NCBI RefSeq assembly: GCF_006337065.1
Contig: NZ_CP040872.1
Span: 3,100,001 to 3,164,000 of the forward strand
Length of the DNA: 64,000 nucleotides
Origin: Agromyces laixinhei
GTDB taxonomy: Bacteria > Actinomycetota > Actinomycetes > Actinomycetales > Microbacteriaceae
Direction of reading: 5' to 3'
In this document: positions 18,001-26,201 of the stretch, in pieces
Numbering within the stretch: the stretch's first letter is position 1
How the letters are laid out: the number at the start of each line of letters is the position of its first letter
Program-made: the position numbers and the translations under genes
The notes under the pieces: generated by a model
Seen by the model: the letters and a program-made list of their open reading frames with translations, nothing else
Database searches by the model: none
Told to the model about the DNA's origin: nothing

Positions 18001-18777
18001 ATGTCCTCGAACACTCCTGCACCGAAACCCGTCCACCCGCTTGCGCACCGGCTCCGCCGCGCGCGCATCCTGAACGTCGTGCTCGGCGCCGTCGCGGCGT
18101 TCCTGCTCGTCATCGTGATCGCGCAGTCGATACCGGGTGCCACGCAGGAACCGGCGGCCGGCGCGCAGCAGGGTCAGACGCCCGCGACGGAGGGCGGCGC
18201 GGGTGCAGGCGCGAACGCAACCGAGGAGATCGCAACGCGCGACCCCGACGATCCCTTCGCGATCGGCGATGTCGACGCACCCGTCGTGCTCGTCGAGTGG
18301 GCCGACTTCCGCTGCCCGTTCTGCGCTGTCGTCACGAACCAGACGCTGCCGACGATCTTCGAGGAATACGTCGACACGGGCCTCGTGCGCTACGAGTTCC
18401 GCGATGTCGCGTTCTTCGGCGAGGAGTCGGTCGACGCCGCCGTGGCCGCCCGTGCCGCCGGCGAACAAGGTCGGTTCCCCGAGTATCTCGAGGCGCTCTT
18501 CGCCGCGGCACCCGAGAAGGGCCACCCCGACATGCCGCGCGAGAAGCTCATCGGCTTCGCTACGACGGCCGGCGTACCCGACCTTGCGAAGTTCGAGCAG
18601 GATCTCGACCGCGCCGACCTGCACGACGCGGTGCTCGCGAGCACCGACGCGGCACAGAAGCTCGGCGTCACGAGCGTGCCGTTCTTCGTCGCCGGCGACC
18701 AGGTCATCGCCGGTGCACAGCCGATCGAGAACTTCCGCGCCCTCCTCGACGAGCAGTTGGCCGCGGCGGGCGAGTGA
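18001..18777 (+). CDS. Membrane-anchored DsbA-family thioredoxin-like oxidoreductase
   Basis: 258 residues. TM anchor about residues 24-43, a Gly/Ala-rich spacer, then a thioredoxin fold with active site C105-PF-C108 (WADFRCPFCAVV) and the cis-Pro loop TSVPFFV. Such proteins catalyse disulfide formation or exchange outside the membrane. It is first in an operon with a CcdA-like protein (4-bp overlap), which could pass reducing equivalents to it. Start: ATG 18001, immediately after a -10 and an operator. Confidence 0.9.
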   Translation: MSSNTPAPKPVHPLAHRLRRARILNVVLGAVAAFLLVIVIAQSIPGATQEPAAGAQQGQTPATEGGAGAGANATEEIATRDPDDPFAIGDVDAPVVLVEWADFRCPFCAVVTNQTLPTIFEEYVDTGLVRYEFRDVAFFGEESVDAAVAARAAGEQGRFPEYLEALFAAAPEKGHPDMPREKLIGFATTAGVPDLAKFEQDLDRADLHDAVLASTDAAQKLGVTSVPFFVAGDQVIAGAQPIENFRALLDEQLAAAGE

Positions 18778-19652
18778 TCGACCTCGGGCTCGCGGGAGCG
18801 CTCGTCGGCGGCATCCTCACCCTGCTGAGCCCGTGCTCGGTGATGCTCCTGCCGGCGTTCTTCGCCTACGCGTTCACGAGCCCGGGCCGACTGCTCGCCC
18901 GCACCGGGGTGTTCTACCTCGGCCTGATCACCACCCTCGTGCCGATGGGGGTGCTCGCGGGCACGGTCGGCGCGTTCGTCAGCGCCAACCGCACGCCCCT
19001 CGTCACGATCGCCGCGGTCGTCATCATCGTGCTCGGTGCGGTGCAGCTCGCCGGCATCCCCCTGCCCGCGTTCACCCGCAGCGGGGCGAGCGAGGGCACC
19101 GGCGTGGCATCCGTCTACCTGCTCGGCACCGTCTACGGGCTCGCGGGAGTCTGCGCCGGCCCGTTGCTCGGTTCGGTGCTGGCGCTCGCCGCGCTCGGCG
19201 GGCAGCCGCTCTACGGGGGCCTCGTGCTCGCGGTCTTCGCACTCGGCATGACGGGGCCGCTCTTCGGGCTCGCCTTCGCCTGGTCGCGGTCGGCGAGGCT
19301 CCGCGGCATGCTGCGCCCGCGCACCGTGCGCATCGGCCGTTGGGCCAACACCTGGACGCAGATCGTCGGCGGCCTCCTCGGCATCGGCATCGGCGTGCTG
19401 CTTATCGTCACCGAGGGCACCGCGTCGCTCGGCGGCGTGCTCGGCGCCTCGCAGCAGTTCGCAATCGAGAGCTGGGTGCTCGAGCGCACGACCGGCGTCT
19501 CCGACCTCGTCGTCATCGCAGTCGCGGTCGCGGCGCTCGCGATCGCCTGGGGCCTGCACCGGTGGCGCCGGGCGGCGGTAGGGCGAGCGGATGCCGCGGG
19601 CGACGCCGAGTCTCCCGAGGCATCCGTGACCTCTCCCGGCGGTGACGCATGA
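18774..19652 (+). CDS. CcdA/DsbD-type membrane electron transporter
   Basis: 292 residues with about six membrane helices. The two redox cysteines of the family are present in LLSPCSVMLLPAFF and GLAGVCAGPLLGS. CcdA proteins carry electrons from cytoplasmic thioredoxin to extracytoplasmic thiol proteins. GTG 18774 overlaps the stop of the DsbA-like gene. The last 30 or so residues form a charged cytoplasmic tail. The next gene overlaps by 4 bp. Confidence 0.9.
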   Translation: MIDLGLAGALVGGILTLLSPCSVMLLPAFFAYAFTSPGRLLARTGVFYLGLITTLVPMGVLAGTVGAFVSANRTPLVTIAAVVIIVLGAVQLAGIPLPAFTRSGASEGTGVASVYLLGTVYGLAGVCAGPLLGSVLALAALGGQPLYGGLVLAVFALGMTGPLFGLAFAWSRSARLRGMLRPRTVRIGRWANTWTQIVGGLLGIGIGVLLIVTEGTASLGGVLGASQQFAIESWVLERTTGVSDLVVIAVAVAALAIAWGLHRWRRAAVGRADAAGDAESPEASVTSPGGDA

Positions 19653-20353
19653 CCGCCGTCGCGCGCACGAATCGGCGAGCGGATGCAGCGGCGCACCGCC
19701 ATGATGGTGGAGTGCCCGCCGTCGACAGTGCCGCTGAGCGCGCTCGATCTGCGATTCGCGCGTCGATCCTCGACGGCACGCACCGGCCGGGCACGATGCT
19801 CAGCGAGAACGAACTCGCCGCAGAGCTCTCCATGAGCCGCACTCCCGTGCGCGCCGCGCTCACACGCCTGCAAGACGAGGGCCTGATCGCGATCTACCCG
19901 AAGCGCGGCGCGCTCGTGCGTTCACTCAGCGATCGCGAGATCGCCGACCTCGCCGATGCCCGGCTGGTCCTCGAGTCGGCGGGTGTGCAGCGCGCGAGCA
20001 CCGCGGCGAGGAGGGCGCTCGCCGACCGGCTCGAGCCCGGGCTCGTCGAGCAGCGCGCCGCCCTCATAGCCCGCGACCTCGACGGCTTCGTGACCTCGAC
20101 GATCGCGTTCCATCGCTCGTTCGTCGAGGCGGGCGGCAACCTCGCCCTCACCGAGATCGGCGACCGGCTCACCGACCGGCAGCGCTTGCTGCTGAGCGCG
20201 CAACGCGACTCGCTGTTCGAACGAGCAGACCAGATCTTCGACGAGCACCGCGCCCTCGTCGAGCGGCTGCGCGCCGACGATCCCGACGGCTTCGCCGAGG
20301 CCCTGCGCGGCCACCTCCTCGACATGCACGGCCCCGAGCTCGGCCCCATCTGA
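19649..20353 (+). CDS. GntR family regulator (FCD domain)
   Basis: 234 residues. Winged helix about residues 28-90 (GTMLSENELAAELSMSRTPVRAAL), followed by an all-helical FCD ligand domain with metal-ligand-type residues (D/E...H...H; FHRSFVEAGGN, LRGHLLDMH). It is the third gene of the DsbA/CcdA operon, overlapping ccdA-like by 4 bp. It probably binds the TGTTGGATCCAACA palindrome at the operon promoter and so autoregulates (inference). FCD regulators often sense organic acids, an unexpected partner for thiol-redox genes. Confidence 0.88.
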   Translation: MTAVARTNRRADAAAHRHDGGVPAVDSAAERARSAIRASILDGTHRPGTMLSENELAAELSMSRTPVRAALTRLQDEGLIAIYPKRGALVRSLSDREIADLADARLVLESAGVQRASTAARRALADRLEPGLVEQRAALIARDLDGFVTSTIAFHRSFVEAGGNLALTEIGDRLTDRQRLLLSAQRDSLFERADQIFDEHRALVERLRADDPDGFAEALRGHLLDMHGPELGPI

Positions 20354-20409
20354 TCGATCACCCTGTTCGGGAAGGCCGGCGCCCTGCTCGGGGCCGTTCG
20401 GGCGAGCAC

Positions 20410-23400
20410 TCAACCGGAGGTCTCGATCGGGTCCTCTCCCCCGGCGCGCCGCCGCTGTGCGCGGATGCGCCATGTCACCACGATGCCGCCGGCGGCGAGC
20501 AGGGCGATCGCGAGCCCGCCGAGCCACGCGCCCGAGAAGCCGCTCGATGCGAGGTCGCCCTCGGCATCACCAGCGCCCGAGGCACCCGAGCCCCCGCCCG
20601 ATCCGGGTTCGGTACCAGTGCCGGGTCCGGTACCAGTACCGGGGTCGGTGCCGGGGCCGGCGCCAGGCCCCGGGTCGGTGCCGTCGAGCGGCACGACGTG
20701 CACATCGACGCGCGACACCTCGCCGTTGACGGTGACCTCGACCGAGCCATCGCCTGCGGCGATGGCGGTGAGCTCACCGGTCTCGGCGTTCAGGCGCAGC
20801 ACGCCCGACGCCTCCACAGCGCGCTCGAGCCCAGCGCTCCGACCGCTGTCGATCGCGACGCCGTCTCCGCCCCAGCTGGCGCTCATCGGCCAGCCGACGG
20901 GCACCGTGCGACCGCCGTCCTGTGCGATCGTCGCCGAGATCGGCACCGTCTCCCCCACCATGAGCACGGTCGGCACATCGAGTTCGATGCCGTCGACACG
21001 CGGCTTGACCTCTGCGCGCATCCAGCGGGTGCGGTCGACGACCGTCTCGGGGTCGTGGCCGACCACGCCGGCCGATGGATTGACCCCGAGCATCGTCCAT
21101 CCGGTGAATCCGCCCGTCTCGGGAGTGGCCGACGGGCCCTTGCCCGAGTTGCCGTTGATGAGCTGCGAGACACCGCCGGCCGATGAGGCGTGAAAGGCGC
21201 CCACGTGTCCGTTGACGACGGCGATCGACTTGCCCGAGTCCGCACGGAACTCGGCGAGGGTGTCGGTGAACGCGGCGGCCTCGTACCGGTCGCTGAGCTG
21301 GCTCGCCTTCGCGGGCTGCGGGTCGTCCGACGGATGGTGCGCGAAGACCAGCACACCGGTGATCGACGAGTCTGCGGCGGCATCCGCGAGCTCACGGTCG
21401 AGGAAGGCGAGCTGCCCGCGGTCTGAGGCGCGGAACGACCCGGCCGCCGAGTTCAGGGTGATGAGCTGGGTCTTGCCGAGCGTGATCGAGTTCCTCGTGG
21501 CACCGAACACCGCCTCGAAGTTCGAGATCGGCCCGCCCATGACCTCGTGGTTGCCCGGCACGTACACGTACGGCAGCCGGTCGCCGACCTCCTCGTCGAG
21601 TATCTGCTTCGCGAACGCGATATCGGCCGGGCTCGCTTCGTCGACGAAGTCGCCGACGATCACGAGGTGGTCGGGCTCGGCGGCGAGGATCTCCTGCAGC
21701 GTGCGCCGGGCTCCCGCGACGGCCCCGCTCTCGGGGCTTCGGGCGACGAACTGCGCGTCGCTCATCACCGCGATGCGCTGCGGCCGTTCGTCGACCGTGC
21801 CGTTCGTCGCGATCACGGGGTCGTGCACCACGGGCGCGACCGGTTGGTCGACGTCGGGTGCGACGATCGCCTCGAGCCCGGCGATCTCGACGTGGCCCTG
21901 GTACTGCACGGCCGAGCGCGTCTCGAGCAGGCGGATGCGCTGCAGGTGCAGCGGGTAGGGCGTGCCCGACGGCACGGTGAAGCGCACCTGGCGCCAGCCC
22001 GTCCAGTCGACGTTCGGGCCGTCGAGGTTGATCGTCGTACCCGCTCCGTTCTTCATCTGGATACGCGGCCACACCCCGCTGCCGTCGCCGTTGATCCACA
22101 GGGTGAGCGCCTGCGGCTGCCCGGCGAGCTCGCGACCGAGGCTCCCGCTCACCGACATCTCGGGGGCGATCGCGTAGTACCCGCGGGTGCCGGTGCTCGT
22201 CGTGAAGTCGTAGTCGAGCGCGAGTGCAGGCACGCCGTCCTGGCCGGTGGTGAGCGTCGTCGTTCCGGTGGCCCGGTCGGCGGCCTTGCCCCAGCTCGCA
22301 CCGTCGGCGAAGTCGGCGACCGACTCGCTGCGGTAGCCGATCGTGACCGCGACCTCGACGGAGCGCCCGTCGGCGGTGAAGGTCACGGTCGCCGAGCCGC
22401 TCTCACTGTTCGGAGTGATGAGGAACCCGTCGAGGCCGTCGGGTGCCACCGTCACCGCGGCGCCGGCCTCGACCGTGACATCCGTGGTCTCGAGCGGTGC
22501 GGTGAATCCGTCGGCGTCGAGGCCCGTGAGGCTCACCCGCGCCGTCCGTCCTGGGTCGGGCAGGGCGACGATCGTGCTGCTCGGGCGAATGCGCTCGAGT
22601 TCGCCGAGCACGCGAAGCTGCGCCGCAGCGGTCTTGCCCTCGGCGGTGAAGGCCACCGTGCCGGTGCCGCTCGCGCCGCCGACGACGCGTGCATTCGCGC
22701 CGTCGATCGCCTCGACGGCGAGCCCGGCATCGGCCGTGAACTCGCCCTCGACCGGTACGCCCGAGAGGTTCTCGTCGAGCCCGGTGGCGGCGACGGTGCG
22801 GCCGAGGCGCGGGAAGACCGCGTCGGCATCCTCGAGCTGGGAGGCGGGGGCCACCGCGACATCCGTCACCGTGCCCGCCGGTGCGCTCGAGAAGAAGGCG
22901 AGGCTGTTGGCCACGGTGCGTTCGTTGCCGTCGGAGGGGCGGTTGACGACCTGCGCCTCGCTCGTGCCGGCGCGGCGGGCGAGCATGGTCGTCGACCCGC
23001 CGCCGTCGAGGTTCACGGCGTTGTGCACACCGAGGTCGAGCATGAGGTCGCCGAGTTCCTGGATCGTCATGCCGCGGCCGTCGCCGGCACGGCCGTCGAT
23101 CGCCACGACCGTGACCTCGGTACCGTCGCGGCTCACGCCGACGGCGGTGCGCGCGGCCTCGACCTGGTCGTCGTCGGTCTGCACGCCGTCGACGATGAGG
23201 CGCTGCGAGCCGCTGACGGCGAGGTCGACCTCGTGGTTCGTTCCGACGGCGACGTCGACGGACTGGCCGACCGTGAGTGCAGCGATGGTCGCCGCGCCGG
23301 CCTCCCGGCCGATCAGCACCCCCGAGCCCTCGGCGATGCTCGCAGGTGCGCCGATCACGGCGGGATCGGTGGTCACCGACTGCACGACGCCGTCGGTCAC

Positions 23401-24099
23401 GACCGCCAGTGCGACGGATGCCGCGAGCTCGCCGGGTGCGCCGAGCGGGCGACTGAGCGGGTGCGCGCCCCAGGCGGCGGTGTACCAGCCGATCTCGCCG
23501 CCACCGAGCGCCGGGGTGTTGACGCCGTCGATGGGAGTCTCGACGCCGTCGACGCCGAGGGTGCCCTCGACCATGAGTTCCTGCACTGCGGCGAGGCCGT
23601 CGGTGATCGTGAATGCCTGGCGCGATCCGCCGCTCGCGGTGCGCAGGCCGCTCTGGGGCGAGACGTTGACACCGACCGGCGCGACCGATGCGTTCATGTC
23701 GAAGTAGTCGCCGTTGACGGCGGCGATCGCACCGGTGCCCGCGATCTGCTGCGACACGGGGGCGCCACCGGTGACGGCGCCGGCGTCGAGCACGTCGAGC
23801 GAGAGCGTCGGCGTCGAGAGGTCGGCGCGCATGACGTGACCCGTCACCCATCCCGCGGGCTGGAGTCGTCGGAAGTCGGTGAGTTCGAGACCGGGCGCGA
23901 GCGATTCGGTGTCGGCGGTGAGGAGGCTCGAGTCACCGCCCGAGAGGTCGAGTCCGCCGGTGTCGGGCGCGGCCTGCGCGGGAGCGGCGATGTCGGCAGC
24001 GGTGAGGCCGCCCACGGCGATCACGGTCGCGATGGTCAGGGCGACGTACTGTGCGGTACGCCCCCGGTGTCGTCGTGGTGTCGTGCTGAGCGAGGGCAT
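20410..24099 (-). CDS. Large secreted phosphodiester glycosidase plus metallophosphoesterase
   Basis: 1229 residues. A signal peptide covers about residues 1-40. A NAGPA/phosphodiester-glycosidase domain lies near 100-420, with DGRAGDGRGMTIQELGDLM and NLDGGGSTTM. Ig-like and carbohydrate-binding-like beta domains fill about 420-770. A calcineurin-type phosphoesterase domain starts near 776 (VMSDAQF, IVGDFVDE, PGNHEV, FAHHPSDD, NGHVGAFH). A Gly/Thr/Pro linker, LASSG and a C-terminal membrane helix with RRR end the protein, an arrangement like class E sortase or membrane anchoring. The two activities could act in turn on phosphodiester-linked sugars such as teichoic acid or phosphoglycans. Monocistronic. 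Confidence 0.85.
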   Translation of the reverse strand: MPSLSTTPRRHRGRTAQYVALTIATVIAVGGLTAADIAAPAQAAPDTGGLDLSGGDSSLLTADTESLAPGLELTDFRRLQPAGWVTGHVMRADLSTPTLSLDVLDAGAVTGGAPVSQQIAGTGAIAAVNGDYFDMNASVAPVGVNVSPQSGLRTASGGSRQAFTITDGLAAVQELMVEGTLGVDGVETPIDGVNTPALGGGEIGWYTAAWGAHPLSRPLGAPGELAASVALAVVTDGVVQSVTTDPAVIGAPASIAEGSGVLIGREAGAATIAALTVGQSVDVAVGTNHEVDLAVSGSQRLIVDGVQTDDDQVEAARTAVGVSRDGTEVTVVAIDGRAGDGRGMTIQELGDLMLDLGVHNAVNLDGGGSTTMLARRAGTSEAQVVNRPSDGNERTVANSLAFFSSAPAGTVTDVAVAPASQLEDADAVFPRLGRTVAATGLDENLSGVPVEGEFTADAGLAVEAIDGANARVVGGASGTGTVAFTAEGKTAAAQLRVLGELERIRPSSTIVALPDPGRTARVSLTGLDADGFTAPLETTDVTVEAGAAVTVAPDGLDGFLITPNSESGSATVTFTADGRSVEVAVTIGYRSESVADFADGASWGKAADRATGTTTLTTGQDGVPALALDYDFTTSTGTRGYYAIAPEMSVSGSLGRELAGQPQALTLWINGDGSGVWPRIQMKNGAGTTINLDGPNVDWTGWRQVRFTVPSGTPYPLHLQRIRLLETRSAVQYQGHVEIAGLEAIVAPDVDQPVAPVVHDPVIATNGTVDERPQRIAVMSDAQFVARSPESGAVAGARRTLQEILAAEPDHLVIVGDFVDEASPADIAFAKQILDEEVGDRLPYVYVPGNHEVMGGPISNFEAVFGATRNSITLGKTQLITLNSAAGSFRASDRGQLAFLDRELADAAADSSITGVLVFAHHPSDDPQPAKASQLSDRYEAAAFTDTLAEFRADSGKSIAVVNGHVGAFHASSAGGVSQLINGNSGKGPSATPETGGFTGWTMLGVNPSAGVVGHDPETVVDRTRWMRAEVKPRVDGIELDVPTVLMVGETVPISATIAQDGGRTVPVGWPMSASWGGDGVAIDSGRSAGLERAVEASGVLRLNAETGELTAIAAGDGSVEVTVNGEVSRVDVHVVPLDGTDPGPGAGPGTDPGTGTGPGTGTEPGSGGGSGASGAGDAEGDLASSGFSGAWLGGLAIALLAAGGIVVTWRIRAQRRRAGGEDPIETSG

Positions 24100-24258
24100 G
24101 GGGGCGTACCTTCTCGGTGTCGGATCGTGTTCGGTGCGAATGCGGCCTCGAGCACGCTACGGACCTGATCGGTCGCGAACACGGCTCACCGGCGACCGCG
24201 AGATGACCCGCAGGTGAACGACGGGCGACCCGGCATGGCGCCCAGCTCCGCACGATCG

Positions 24259-25464
24259 CTATTCGTGGGCCGGCGCCGTCTTCTCGAGCCACGGCAGCAT
24301 CGTGCTCAGCGCCCGCAGCGCGACGAGTCCGTGCCCGGTATCCGGCAGCACCTCGCTCGTGACCTCGGTGCCGAGGGTGCGCTGCTGCTCGACGAACGCC
24401 GCCGTGAGCTCGGGGCGCACGAGCGTGTCGGTCGCGCCCTGGGCGACGTAGAGCGGCATCTCGAGCCGGGCTCCACCCGGCGTGTTCTCGGCGAGCACGC
24501 TCGCCCACGGCTCGGTGGATGCCGGATCGGCGGAGAGGAAGCCGCCGATCAACGGCTGCCCGAGCTCGTGCAGCTCGTCGTTCTGCCCGAACAGGCACAG
24601 CTCGGCCATGCGGGGCACCGCGTCGACCGCGGCGGGAGTCAGGATGGTGTCGAGGTCGATGCCGGGGGTCGACGCGTAGACCGAGGAATAGGCATCGAAG
24701 GCGTATGACGCGATGGAGACGCCCGAGATGTCGCCGATGTCGGCGTCGAGCAGCTTGCCGAGGTTCACCGCCGGCGCGGCGACGGCGACGGCCTGCACGT
24801 CGAGTTCCGGCGCGTAGTCGGCCGCCTGCTGGGCAGCGAACAGTGCCGCGTGCCCGCCCTGCGAGTGCCCCCAGAGCGCGACCCGGTCACTCGCGCCGAT
24901 GTCGAGCCCGCCCGCCGCGCGCACCGCATCGAGCACGTTCCGGCCTTCGGTCAGGCCGACGAGGAAGGAGTCGGGGCCTGCGGCACCCATGCCGGAATAG
25001 TCGGTGGCGGCCACGATGTAGCCGCGGTCGATCAGCTCGCCCATCCCCTCGATGAGGTCGAACGGGTCGAAGCCGACCGACGGGGCGCACCGCTCTCGCG
25101 TGCCGGTCGTCGGATGGCCCCACGAGACGACGGTACGGCCGCCGTCGGGAGCCGCGTCATCCGGAGCCGCGACGACGCCCGACACGAGGATGTCGGCCCC
25201 ATCGAGATCGGTCGAGTGGTAGAGCACCCGCCACGCATCGACGCCGTCGGGGGCGCTCGGGAGCGGCTCGCTCCGCACGAGTGCACCCGGCTCGCCCTCG
25301 GGCATCGGGGTGGGGATCGTGTAGAACGGCCCCTCGGTCAGCTCCTCCTCTGCCCCCTCCACGAGCTGGCGCGGCAGGGAGCACGCGCCGAGCGCGGCGA
25401 GCGCGAGCGCTGCCATGACGACGGATGCCGCGACGCGGACGCCGGAGCGAACGTCTCCGTTCAT
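24259..25464 (-). CDS. Secretory-type lipase/esterase lipoprotein
   Basis: 401 residues. A signal peptide ends in a lipobox (LGAC, C28), so the enzyme is probably a membrane-tethered lipoprotein. An alpha/beta-hydrolase fold of the LIP/secretory-lipase family follows: the HG(H)PTTG oxyanion region, the nucleophile elbow GHSQGG with S201, and a late Asp/His pair (GATDTLVRPEL, PDTGHGLVAL). The DPFDLIEGMGELIDRGYIV segment is also family-typical. It likely hydrolyses acylglycerols or other esters outside the cell. Monocistronic. Confidence 0.88.
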   Translation of the reverse strand: MNGDVRSGVRVAASVVMAALALAALGACSLPRQLVEGAEEELTEGPFYTIPTPMPEGEPGALVRSEPLPSAPDGVDAWRVLYHSTDLDGADILVSGVVAAPDDAAPDGGRTVVSWGHPTTGTRERCAPSVGFDPFDLIEGMGELIDRGYIVAATDYSGMGAAGPDSFLVGLTEGRNVLDAVRAAGGLDIGASDRVALWGHSQGGHAALFAAQQAADYAPELDVQAVAVAAPAVNLGKLLDADIGDISGVSIASYAFDAYSSVYASTPGIDLDTILTPAAVDAVPRMAELCLFGQNDELHELGQPLIGGFLSADPASTEPWASVLAENTPGGARLEMPLYVAQGATDTLVRPELTAAFVEQQRTLGTEVTSEVLPDTGHGLVALRALSTMLPWLEKTAPAHE

Positions 25465-25625
25465 CGCCGTGTCACGGCCTGCGGGACGCTGCGGGTGCGG
25501 ACTCGGACACGGTGCCTCCAGCTCTTCGGATGACGCAGTGGATTCACAGTGCCACGATTTCCCGGCATCCGGTACGCCCGCGATCGGGTGGGGTGCATGT
25601 CGGCGGGCGGTGGCAGGCTGAGGTC

Positions 25626-26201
25626 ATGGTGATCGAGGTGCGACCCGCGACCGAGTTCGACGACGTGGCCGCCGTCGTCGGGCCGAAGAATCCCGCCTCG
25701 AACGTGTGCTTCTGCCTGAGCTACCGGCTGCTCTCGTCGAAAGAGAACGTCGCCCTGCACGGGCCCGAGCGCGCCGAGCGCGTGCGAGGGCTCTGCGCGC
25801 TCGACCCGCCGCCCGGCGTGCTCGCCTACGAGGGCGATGAGGCGGTCGGCTGGGCGGCGGTGCATCCGCGCGCCGACACGAGCTTCGCGAAGAACCGCAA
25901 GATCCCGCACGTCGACGACCTCGACGTCTGGTCGGTGTGGTGCATCCGCGTACGTCCCGGGCACCGCAGGGGCGGCATCAGCCACCACCTGCTCGCCGGT
26001 GCGGTCGAGTTCGCCCGTGGGCACGGCGCGCCCGCGATCGAGGGTTACCCCGTCGACAACAGGGGCGAGAAGGTCGACCTGACCATGGCCTACGTCGGCA
26101 CTCGCGCACTGTTCGAGCGGGCCGGCTTCACGAAGGCCTCCGACACTGAGTCGGTGGTCAGCGGGTTTCCCCGCGTGCTCATGCGTCTCGATCTGGGCTG
26201 A
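25626..26201 (+). CDS. GNAT family N-acetyltransferase
   Basis: 191 residues. The GNAT acetyl-CoA loop appears as VRPGHRRGGISHHLL, followed by the family beta-bulge region (EGYPVDN) and GTRALFERAGF near the end. The substrate is unknown. CAGGCT (25614-25619) lies 6 nt before the ATG with no Shine-Dalgarno sequence, so it is probably leaderless. The 3' end overlaps the convergent MMPL gene by 23 bp. Confidence 0.85.
   Translation: MVIEVRPATEFDDVAAVVGPKNPASNVCFCLSYRLLSSKENVALHGPERAERVRGLCALDPPPGVLAYEGDEAVGWAAVHPRADTSFAKNRKIPHVDDLDVWSVWCIRVRPGHRRGGISHHLLAGAVEFARGHGAPAIEGYPVDNRGEKVDLTMAYVGTRALFERAGFTKASDTESVVSGFPRVLMRLDLG

Noticed and set aside
20354..20409. GC-rich inverted repeat as terminator between GntR and the phosphodiester glycosidase gene
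   Set aside because: Only about 6 of 7 bases pair with a short loop; too weak to call.
21547..24168. 873-codon open frame antisense to the phosphodiester glycosidase gene
   Set aside because: Shadow frame with no recognisable domain; the minus-strand protein has a signal peptide, catalytic motifs and a C-terminal anchor.
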